Source: Balanoglossus misakiensis
Lineage: Eukaryota > Hemichordata
DNA: 64,000 nucleotides
Assembly: GCA_040954595.2 (NCBI GenBank)
Contig: CM082579.2
Coordinates: 7,440,001-7,504,000 of the forward strand
Direction: 5' to 3'
Both the position numbers and the translations under genes were made by a program. The first letter of the stretch is position 1; each line of letters begins with the position of its first letter. The notes beneath the pieces are model-generated. The model did no database searches. It was not told the origin of the DNA and saw only the letters and a list, made by a program, of their open reading frames with translations. Positions 43,301 to 47,283 of the stretch are shown piece by piece.

Positions 43301-45734
43301 TTAAATTAAGTTCCAGTGTTATAAATGTGGTGGTGTTTGAGAATTCAAACAGGTCAAGTATAAAGATGCGAAACATCAACTTTTACATGTTTTTCTGAAT
43401 TTGGTTATATAAATACATGTACTGACAGTAGACACATTGATGACAGTGTCATTTCATTACCTTGTGGGTCTTGCATAGGTTTGAATGGTCTCCACCACCG
43501 GAAGATAGCCCAGCCATCCTGTACCCTGCAATGTAGCATAATTTTTATTTCAGACCAACTTGTACATATCAAAAAGAATGTAAAGGGTGAATGAAAATAC
43601 ATTGCAATTCTCAGTTGCTCTGGCTGAACATAAAATCTCACATATATGCATGATGTCATTTCATAATTCATTACAAACCATGGTCATGTACATGTATACT
43701 CCCCAAGGTCTCTGTAAGCAGTGGTCATTGACCTTTTCAATGGTACACATGTATTATTTCACCTGCATGTATGCATACATTTTTTTTTATTTATCTTCTG
43801 AAGTGTCACTGTAATAAAACTTGGCCTCAGCTTCTATTTCTTGATGGTCAGTGTTTTTGTTGATGACATTAACCTGGCAACTGTTACTAGGGTTCCCCAG
43901 TCATTTTACCCTTAACTTCCCCTTTCCACCTTTGCATATTGATACTGGCTAGCAAAATCCTTACTGGGGTTACCAATTCATTAAAAAAAATTCCCCAGCC
44001 TTAGCAAACACACTGAGTACACTAAATTTAAAGGGGGCTTGGTTGAGCATTGACCTAAACAAAGAGATATAGTGTTTAGTACTTTTTTATTCCTCTATAA
44101 TAAGAGCTGAAAAGCCATATAAGCCCTTGAGTTCTCACCCAAGGATTGGATCTGTACACACCTGATCGTATAGTCTTCATTCAGGAAATGCACATCACGG
44201 AACATAGCTTTTCCGGACAAAAGTGAAATGGAAAACGAACCTGTGAATACAAAAAAAATCATTAATTTTAATAGTATGCGGTGAAATTCTTATAGACATT
44301 TTGTAAGAATGAGAGTCTGGCCTTTTTTTCTTCCTGTCTTGCATTCTGTTCTCAGGTATGTAAGAGCCCTAAGTAATGAAGTTATACAACGTAATTGCCT
44401 ATTTAAAATTCCAAGCTCTTCCTGCTGCTTCCAATGAAATAAAAGCAGACTACAAAAGGTCTTTCAAAAACCTGTGCTTTTAAAGTTGATTTTGACAATA
44501 AATGATACCAGGGTTCCCCAGTCCTTTATGACAGGAATTACTGCAATTTGCTGTTTGGACGTGAAGGAAATTAAAATTTAAGTTACACTCAGATGAACAT
44601 GTTTAACAGTAATCAGTATTATAGTAGACACACTTTCCCATTAACAGACTTCACACAGCTAATGATGACAGCTTGTAACTTTATAGTCAATTTTATCTGC
44701 TTTATAGTGGTGATTCTCAAAAAGAAAATTGCTAAAAAAATTGACTAAACTGTAACATTTATAAAATAATTAATGTCCAACTGTGTCAAATTGTGTATAT
44801 GTGAAAGTGCCTAGATCTTATCATTAGTACACACTGTATGTAGGATAAAAATTATGTCCTTCACATCCAAATGGCAAGCTGTAATAATTTCCCATGGTTC
44901 CTCACTGGCATGTTTAAGCAATTGAATGATTAAATTACTTATACAATTGAGTTACTTTTACTTTCCCAGTTCATTCACCTACATTTCCGAACCTTTATCA
45001 AAAACCCTGACTGCTTTTTAAGATTATAGCCAAGACGTAAATATTTAATATGTTTACAGTACTACTCCACCTTGACAGCATTCATTTGGCCATGCAGTGG
45101 ATTGTGTAGTAGTCTTGAAGTGGGTCAGGCAGGATTTCAGTTTAATAATCCCCAAAAATAAATGGGGCCCTACTCCAAATGAATGATAATCTCTAATGTG
45201 TATTGAGATATCATATGTTTACAACATATGATACCTCACACATATTCATATTTGCAATGCCAACTTGTTCAGGGAAAGCTAAACTGAAATCCTGTGTGGG
45301 ATCGTGGACCAAGTACAGTACTACCACATACTGTCGGATCAAATAGAACTGAAACATACTGAATATTTGTTTAGAAGCTAGTCCGATTTCTATAATATGT
45401 ACATGAAGTTACAAGCCCTGTCCTTCAGGTCAGAGTCACCTTCAAGCGTCTATTCATAAAAAAAGAGGAATGAACAAGTACCTATTTTCAGGTGTCCTCC
45501 TGTGACAAACCTGTTCAGGATTCGTGTGAGTAAGAATCCAAACACGCGCGAGTTGTAATAAATAAGATACAGGATCCAGAGACATGTTGCCAGCGTGATC
45601 ACCATGAACCAGATCAGATCCTGTTTGAATTCGAATTTAAATGGTGGAGCATCGGTCGTTTCGTTCAGTGGAGGGAAAGTAAAGTTAAAAAGCTCCGTTG
45701 TGTAGTTGAAAGCCATTTCTTCGGATCCTGCCAT
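10166..45734 (-). CDS. BLTP1: Bridge-like lipid transfer protein 1 (KIAA1109/tweek), complete 44-exon gene
   Basis: Giant rod-shaped protein of the RBG (repeating beta-groove) family, anchored in the ER by an N-terminal membrane segment and thought to channel phospholipid along a hydrophobic groove at contact sites with the plasma membrane. Orthologues are fly Tweek, worm LPD-3 and yeast Csf1. I traced 44 coding exons with matching phases, totalling 15,378 nt or about 5,125 residues; human is about 5,005. Visible landmarks are a transmembrane helix at residues 40-60, an LNEDY/IFRWW segment at 104-120, a CGCLGGCRFFG motif in exon 20, an NHLIFVQKVF and TACSSGSLVSKG core in exon 25, and a C-terminal FSA region ending in DPVGVDYVLQKLGF and a Lys/Glu tail. 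Start chosen at 45734 because it gives the conserved membrane segment with a short luminal N-terminus. The DUF229 gene is divergent 1.3 kb to the right. Confidence 0.97.
11239..11380 (-). CDS. BLTP1: BLTP1 exon 43
   Basis: Residues about 5008-5054. A Lys/Asp-rich linker leads into VDWREFNCKTWQLEPTVR, which aligns with the VDWRDFMCNTWHLEPTLR block of vertebrate BLTP1. Donor GTAAGC. Confidence 0.93.
12769..13034. mobile_element. MITE-like element with 16-bp perfect terminal inverted repeats
   Basis: CCAGGGGGTGTACTTC at 12769-12784 is repeated in exact inverted form at 13019-13034, enclosing a 234-bp AT-rich, non-coding interior. The size and structure fit a non-autonomous DNA transposon in a BLTP1 intron. 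Flanks share only a short A-rich stretch, so the target-site duplication is unclear. Confidence 0.65.
13831..13869 (+). repeat. TATG/TG/CGTG microsatellite
   Basis: Degenerate alternation of TATG, TG and CG dinucleotides within the intron between BLTP1 exons 42 and 43. Confidence 0.85.
13959..14087 (-). CDS. BLTP1: BLTP1 exon 42
   Basis: Residues about 4965-5007. Contains ADHICVAMDVELILFLHDLV, one of the best-conserved segments of the C-terminal FSA region. Donor GTGAGT, acceptor CGACGCAG. Confidence 0.95.
14907..15074 (-). CDS. BLTP1: BLTP1 exon 41
   Basis: Residues about 4909-4964, including DSETLFALPKLQLEM, matching the ETIFALPRMQLEF block of the human protein. The acceptor AACTAG at 15075-15080 was chosen over a later CTACAG because it alone keeps the phase of exon 40. 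Confidence 0.88.
15231..15428 (-). CDS. BLTP1: BLTP1 exon 40
   Basis: Residues about 4843-4908. FNLGHNQTTRAEY and the MATISRISRSRHNPP block align with human MATITKITRRRHENPP. The donor is GTGGGA at 15229-15230, somewhat weak but the only one that fits the phase of exon 41. Confidence 0.88.
15727..15978 (-). CDS. BLTP1: BLTP1 exon 39
   Basis: Residues about 4759-4842. Contains HHRHWPGV and LRGNHASLACFHGVNFRAKSWALF, a hallmark of the FSA C-terminal region. Donor GTATCA, acceptor AAATAG. Confidence 0.95.
16075..16304 (-). CDS. BLTP1: BLTP1 exon 38
   Basis: Residues about 4682-4758. MMISRSTTPDLIKITCKLEE is almost identical to the vertebrate sequence, followed by a Ser/Glu-rich linker. Confidence 0.95.
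16714..16906 (-). CDS. BLTP1: BLTP1 exon 37
   Basis: Residues about 4618-4681. Contains EVRIDYMGSSVLMARL and DEWKLNL, matching human EARVDYMGSSILMGIF and DEWKVNL. Acceptor TTTCCAG, donor GTACGC. Confidence 0.95.
17096..17253 (-). CDS. BLTP1: BLTP1 exon 36
   Basis: Residues about 4565-4617. GLKSQGRLSIDS and LDAKGGVIGG align with human GLKSQGRLSVGS and LDSKGGVVGG. Phases of both junctions fit their neighbours. Confidence 0.95.
17456..17648 (-). CDS. BLTP1: BLTP1 exon 35
   Basis: Residues about 4501-4564. A serine/acid-rich stretch leads into LTQLDVQMNMSNVMGNTT, nearly identical to the human block. Acceptor AATCTAG, donor GTAAGA. Confidence 0.94.
18507..18522 (-). promoter_or_regulatory. CTCF-like motif in a BLTP1 intron
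   Basis: The minus strand reads GCCACTAGGTGGCGCT, a close match to the bilaterian CTCF core (CCACTAGRKGGCGC). It sits alone in the intron between exons 34 and 35. Binding is inferred only. Confidence 0.45.
18793..18957 (-). CDS. BLTP1: BLTP1 exon 34 (possible cassette exon)
   Basis: Residues about 4446-4500. Encodes an Asp/Ser-rich segment (DSDADSDSSTSTW) with no clear human counterpart. Length is 165 nt and both junctions have the same phase, so skipping it leaves the frame intact. Acceptor TTCTTCAG, donor GTAGAC. Confidence 0.82.
19431..19556 (+). repeat. Degenerate TCTG/TCTA microsatellite
   Basis: Pyrimidine-rich tetranucleotide array, interrupted, lying just downstream of the exon 33 donor within the BLTP1 intron. 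Confidence 0.8.
19595..19903 (-). CDS. BLTP1: BLTP1 exon 33
   Basis: Residues about 4343-4445, a Ser/Pro/Arg-rich low-complexity linker. Acceptor CGTACAG. The donor GTGAGT at 19593-19594 is strong; an alternative GTGATG donor 39 nt earlier (exon left edge at 19634) would also keep the frame. Confidence 0.8.
20220..20378 (-). CDS. BLTP1: BLTP1 exon 32
   Basis: Residues about 4290-4342. Contains RRLTEILAFPKAWYRRSIAR, virtually identical to the human RRLSEILAFPRAWYRRSIAR block. Confidence 0.96.
20713..20970 (-). CDS. BLTP1: BLTP1 exon 31
   Basis: Residues about 4204-4289. GRKDSLSLNVEFVRVNLSRSRR matches human GRKDSLSINLEFVKVSLSRIRR, followed by a Ser-rich linker. Donor GTGAGT. Confidence 0.95.
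21154..21381 (-). CDS. BLTP1: BLTP1 exon 30
   Basis: Residues about 4128-4203. Arg/Ser/Gly-rich, then ISFTACLSEFSLFIFHPYG as in human (LSFTACMSDFSLYVFHPYG). The acceptor is a CAGCAG tandem; using the upstream AG extends the exon to 21384 and adds one residue without changing frame. Confidence 0.92.
21631..21994 (-). CDS. BLTP1: BLTP1 exon 29
   Basis: Residues about 4007-4127. ISPFLLDFLEQCLETIPLTL and TSLVSSSTTDYATFPVDVV match the start of the conserved FSA C-terminal region, which then runs through exon 44. Confidence 0.96.
22274..22359. mobile_element. Tiny foldback element flanked by TTAA
   Basis: CCCTTTCAC at 22278-22286 and its exact complement GTGAAAGGG at 22347-22355 bound a 78-bp element with TTAA on both outer sides (22274-22277, 22356-22359). 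Inside, GGTCCAA and TTGGACC form a second inverted pair. TTAA duplication and CCC-starting ends are typical of piggyBac-class elements, so this may be a minimal non-autonomous copy. Confidence 0.5.
22388..22597 (-). CDS. BLTP1: BLTP1 exon 28
   Basis: Residues about 3937-4006. Starts AHYNSK (human LHYNSK), then a Ser/Asp-rich linker, ending RATLYSWVLLQTPPE, matching human TAKLYAWVALQSLPE. Confidence 0.94.
22843..23014 (-). CDS. BLTP1: BLTP1 exon 27
   Basis: Residues about 3879-3936. Lys-rich start, then SLSEITVFLLPALDVKVK, equivalent to human DLETTVFYIPGVDVKLH. Confidence 0.93.
23245..23511 (-). CDS. BLTP1: BLTP1 exon 26
   Basis: Residues about 3790-3878. NVDFELDVQVYVDSGKLVLHP aligns with human NIDFELDIRVEIDSGKCVLHP. 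Donor GTCAGG, acceptor TTCCAG. Confidence 0.94.
23737..28694 (-). CDS. BLTP1: BLTP1 exon 25 (giant 4,958-nt exon)
   Basis: Residues about 2138-3789, a single open exon of 1,652 codons. Conserved blocks include AVQLADAQILFKPLLTNMG, INIDIPQHPAILHGMVAR, SFEHSLTTDLLNHLIFVQKV, VRFETGAIELELSNR, YFKTRIGLRNAL, a TACSSGSLVSKG motif and GTWILSVLWKMEGIDIH. It ends with the RRDVRKKLRRQS basic segment and a Ser/Asp-rich linker. Acceptor CTTTCAG, donor GTAACC. The vertebrate orthologue splits this region over many exons, so introns have been lost here or gained there. Confidence 0.97.
28838..29018 (-). CDS. BLTP1: BLTP1 exon 24
   Basis: Residues about 2077-2137. NLLSTATPAINAWLTPVDQM and RICGLMACIMADAL match the human NLLSTATPAVGAWLVPIDQL block. 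Donor GTTAGC is less common but the phase is right. Confidence 0.95.
29212..30302 (-). CDS. BLTP1: BLTP1 exon 23
   Basis: Residues about 1714-2076 (1,091 nt). Starts VNVCVFQATLEE and LLALSADRIST (human VNLCLLQASVEE), carries GWIMLECGVDDISLKTG, then a long Asp/Glu/Ser-rich stretch (about 1985-2045), and ends STVWFNVPSPP. The acidic run is longer than I recall in vertebrates. Confidence 0.95.
30689..30917 (-). CDS. BLTP1: BLTP1 exon 22
   Basis: Residues about 1637-1713. Contains YVEALTPQVCHMHPSAMLDNLH, parallel to human YIEAMVHCASTRHPAAIVDDLH. Donor GTAAGT. Confidence 0.94.
31166..31292 (-). CDS. BLTP1: BLTP1 exon 21
   Basis: Residues about 1595-1636. Acidic start, then KTTAIVQVRGTVDATVSPLM, matching human RTTAIVEVKGTVDVVLTPLV. 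Donor GTGAGA, acceptor TGTTCAG. Confidence 0.95.
31388..33212 (-). CDS. BLTP1: BLTP1 exon 20 (1,825 nt)
   Basis: Residues about 987-1594. Begins VHPIRLATCNLHG; HDSKTKRLWFMWP and CGCLGGCRFFG are near-identical to the human protein. The rest is mostly a Ser/His-rich disordered region with SEFFSAAEDV (human EAYFSAAEEF) and ends before the exon 21 domain. Acceptor CTGACAG, donor GTAGGA. Confidence 0.95.
33464..33712 (-). CDS. BLTP1: BLTP1 exon 19
   Basis: Residues about 904-986. AGFAQTFVFLAL, LSIPCPPVEDVKYEMTRVSVD and DLYLVESGSA match human CLLEWGQTFVFHVV, CIPGPCPTSDDLKYTMIRLAVD and DIYIVEHGCA. Confidence 0.94.
33951..34127 (-). CDS. BLTP1: BLTP1 exon 18
   Basis: Residues about 845-903. LSGLQIRGHAMFSGEGLP and LEYGWLIEVQAGSVSGKITAPQ match the human sequence closely. 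The acceptor ACCGTAG is fixed by the reading frame. Confidence 0.94.
34532..34669 (-). CDS. BLTP1: BLTP1 exon 17
   Basis: Residues about 799-844. LEQLCFEMHKSYRETKLQVLVSP aligns with human LERLCFEMKKGFRETMLQLILSP. Donor GTAAGT. Confidence 0.95.
34862..35056 (-). CDS. BLTP1: BLTP1 exon 16
   Basis: Residues about 734-798. Starts ENFFGEDQMFVDLDD (human ENYFGEDDMYMDFEE) and continues through LTLRPLEVTVSVSINDVTGYFP. Confidence 0.95.
35243..35519 (-). CDS. BLTP1: BLTP1 exon 15
   Basis: Residues about 641-733. GWVDCWTAPEACLNITYTYYPI matches human GWVECWTVPSVMLTIDYTWHPI; LPPDCIHVELDV follows. Donor GTGGGT. Confidence 0.95.
35816..36003 (-). CDS. BLTP1: BLTP1 exon 14
   Basis: Residues about 579-640. 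LRMYLPESHTSRHVLLALDQ, then an Asn/Lys-rich stretch and WRKVTLE (human WRNVTQE). Donor GTACGA. Confidence 0.93.
36280..36377 (-). CDS. BLTP1: BLTP1 exon 13
   Basis: Residues about 546-578. CGDHFDLSFSLPFSDHMPET aligns with human CGETLNIDFSLPFTDFVPAT. Confidence 0.94.
36737..36892 (-). CDS. BLTP1: BLTP1 exon 12
   Basis: Residues about 494-545. DWSSKSKPDLLSFTPYTW and NQYNWIDCA correspond to human DWSSDSPPDIFSFVPYTW and NQHNWIDCS. Donor GTAGGT. Confidence 0.94.
37094..37211 (-). CDS. BLTP1: BLTP1 exon 11
   Basis: Residues about 455-493. VDYPRVWNHHQTWACDL and WFFIFQHKTF parallel human ASYPRIWNMPQTWQCEL and YHFIFAQKNF. Confidence 0.94.
37340..37510 (-). CDS. BLTP1: BLTP1 exon 10
   Basis: Residues about 398-454. 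IGAGSYVEVCVPWLVKEEGY and TGQLLHLDSSTSLQYRSLIE match the human equivalents. Both ends in phase 0. Confidence 0.94.
37654..37810 (-). CDS. BLTP1: BLTP1 exon 9
   Basis: Residues about 345-397. Contains RMNIIADATIDILFTKN, identical bar one residue to human, after a FFPVDFQTM segment. Confidence 0.96.
38424..38529 (-). CDS. BLTP1: BLTP1 exon 8
   Basis: Residues about 310-344. CWGVDVKCGKGTDISYGPWA matches human CWGLDIVCGKGTDFNYGPWA. Donor GTGAGT. Confidence 0.96.
39359..39438 (-). CDS. BLTP1: BLTP1 exon 7
   Basis: Residues about 283-309. PPRYMGEGFLVLKSNDVDLY matches human PPRLMGEGFVVMQSNDVDLY. Donor GTAAGG, acceptor TTTCCAG. Confidence 0.95.
40456..40649 (-). CDS. BLTP1: BLTP1 exon 6
   Basis: Residues about 219-282. 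VYTTKQSSSPLDQFMHSVKC and ENVRVMLAQSPKY correspond to human TYTTKPPSSHLDQFMHIVKG and ENVRVMLVPSPRY. Confidence 0.95.
40920..41007 (-). CDS. BLTP1: BLTP1 exon 5
   Basis: Residues about 189-218. WRDLIPVIKIDIST aligns with human WRSLIPVIKVNVST. Donor GTGAGT. Confidence 0.94.
41592..41760 (-). CDS. BLTP1: BLTP1 exon 4
   Basis: Residues about 133-188. EFHLYNRTSVYSQMEKKFGL and EPTMIP match human EFHVYNRSDLYGRLQELFGL and EPTIIP; ends in a Lys-rich stretch. Confidence 0.95.
43151..43164 (+). promoter_or_regulatory. X-box (RFX) motif in BLTP1 intron 3
   Basis: GTCACCATAGTAAC fits the X-box consensus GTHNYYATRRNAAC perfectly. It may be intronic regulation or chance; occupancy is not shown. Confidence 0.25.
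43461..43525 (-). CDS. BLTP1: BLTP1 exon 3
   Basis: Residues about 111-132. VQDGWAIFRWWRPFKP corresponds to human IQDGFIIFRWWKMYNP. 65 nt, donor GTAATG. Confidence 0.95.
44162..44240 (-). CDS. BLTP1: BLTP1 exon 2
   Basis: Residues about 85-110. SFSISLLSGKAMFRDVHFLN matches human SFSFSVLSGKVMVREIYYIT, the first strand block of the lipid-binding rod. Donor GTGTGT. Confidence 0.94.
45131..45293. repeat. Foldback element with nested hairpin
   Basis: AGGATTTCAGTTTA (45131-45144) recurs inverted at 45280-45293. Centred inside is a second hairpin, TGAGATATCATATGTT / AACATATGATACCTCA with a 3-nt loop (45204-45238, one mismatch). It lies in BLTP1 intron 1 and looks like a decayed MITE. Confidence 0.55.
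45482..45734 (-). CDS. BLTP1: BLTP1 exon 1 (start, membrane anchor)
   Basis: Residues 1-84. Short N-terminus with three N-glycosylation sequons (NYT, NFT, NET at 10, 17, 24), then a transmembrane helix at about 40-60 and IYYNSR..., the ER anchor seen in human (TYYNSRNVG). ATG at 45734; a second ATG six codons later (45716) is a possible alternative. Donor GTACTT. Confidence 0.93.
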
Positions 45735-46584
45735 GGTTCGGGGTCGATGATGGGTGTGTCACCGTACTCTGGGACGGGCTTCCCTTGCCTGTGTTGAACT
45801 GTGATGAGGACAGCTGATTTTGGATGTAAACACACAGTCGAGCCCAGCCCACTCGACGCCGCAGAAATTTCGCGTCCACACCGATAAGGCCAGCGTCAAT
45901 CAAATCATAACCGAAACCAAAGGATTGCCAGGTTGAAACACCACATAGGGCGATCGAGAGTGCTGCACTCGAATCTACTTAACTGATCCCGATGTGGTCA
46001 AACGTGGGAATCTGCAGAACCCGATGTTCCAGGACGCCATATTTCAAGCGACTCGTGTGGCTATTTTCAGATTTCTTTCGTTTTTAAGTGACACAGAATT
46101 CTCATAGCGTAGATTCGTCCACTAAACTTTGAAAGGAAGGAGAAGGTAGAGTCTTTCCAAATGTTATGTGTATATGTTTATTATTTGATTTATTTGTTCT
46201 TGTGTGTTTTATATTACAACAGTGAGAAAATCTTCAAGCCAACGACGCGTCGTAAATTTTTCTGTCCTCTGGTGGTATCGTATGCTAAAAATGACACAGT
46301 GTGTACATACGATTACGAGGATAACTTTACAGGTTACACTCTCAAGTACATGTACATGTACATGTATTGAGGTCGGCGGTTGACGGGTATTCACGGAAAT
46401 AAAGGTTCATTCGCATCACAGTCCACATTTTACGGTTGTAAGAAGGGCACTTGCCATACACGTTTACAATATAAGGTAAGCGAACTTTAATACTGCAGAC
46501 GCATTTACCCTGTGTAGACGGCGTCCCGGGGATAGGGCAGCAGACTACAACGACTTCAGTCCTGTCATTGTCAGTAGCAATAGC
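45735..46584. promoter_or_regulatory. Divergent promoter region between BLTP1 and the DUF229 gene
   Basis: The BLTP1 ATG and the apparent first exon of the DUF229 gene are about 0.9 kb apart and point away from each other, so this stretch should hold both promoters. I see no TATA box for either. An ACATGT run lies at 46338-46363. Confidence 0.5.
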
Positions 46585-46781
46585 ATGGCACTCGCTAGGC
46601 TTACGCAGAGCAGGTAAGCATTAGGGTCAGCGTTGGATTTATTGTTAAAATGCACATAAAATGATTTTCAATGCATGGTGACACGTACATTGCTTCTATC
46701 TGATTTATGTTTCTACACAGGTGCCAATACAGCACTGAGCAGACAGTGAGATTGAACCAAGGACAGAAGGTCATGCAGTGA
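46585..46781 (+). other. Spliced 5' UTR with upstream open frame (DUF229 gene)
   Basis: GAGCAG|GTAAGC at 46613/46614 and TTCTACACAG at 46720 form a good intron. Joining them produces a 29-codon upstream open frame from ATG 46585 to TGA 46779-46781, ending well before the main start at 47065. Further ATGs lie in the second exon. The splice is predicted only from signals. Confidence 0.45.
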
Positions 46782-47064
46782 CCCAAAATCAGCAGACCCC
46801 CCTGATCGTTGTTGCCAATTAAGGCTCTGGATTCCAGCAATCAACAAACAGTCAAAGACATGGAGATCTACCATCGAGAAAGAACAGGAAACTTGCGGTG
46901 ATGGAATGAAATTTTGCATCGCCGGAGTGATAGGATTGGGTTGAGTGTGAACAGTGAACCAAGACAATGCTTATACATTATAGGAAACATTGACTTGCTG
47001 CTGTTGATAGACAAAAAAGAAAAGTTTCGAGAAGTGGTTTTTCTTCAGTACACCCAAGACCTGA

Positions 47065-47283
47065 ATGGCAAAACGGAGACGTCGCCTTGCAAGAATGTTG
47101 CTCAGATATAAGTCCCGTTACTTGTCGTTTCGCTCTCTCCTCATCGCGGCAGTCGTCCTGGCCATGGTGTTTATCTACAAGTACAACAGTAATCAGAAAG
47201 TGGCCACAAATGTCAGTCAAGGGGAAGACGACATTGACAAGCTGATGGGTGAAGTGGTCAGGAAATTGAACCTGCAAAAACCT
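47065..47283 (+). CDS. DUF229 gene exon with start codon
   Basis: Residues 1-73: cytosolic Arg-rich tail, membrane anchor and start of the luminal stalk. Ends CCT|GTGAGT in phase 0. Confidence 0.9.

Larger units (their letters stand above)
10380..45481 (-). other. Introns of BLTP1
   Basis: Forty-three introns, nearly all with GT-AG borders and good consensus (GTAAG, GTGAG or GTATG). Most are 150-1500 nt; the longest is 11381-13958. Apart from the repeats and motifs listed separately (12769-13034, 13831-13869, 18507-18522, 19431-19556, 22274-22359, 43151-43164, 45131-45293), I see no nested gene or RNA gene in them. Confidence 0.8.
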
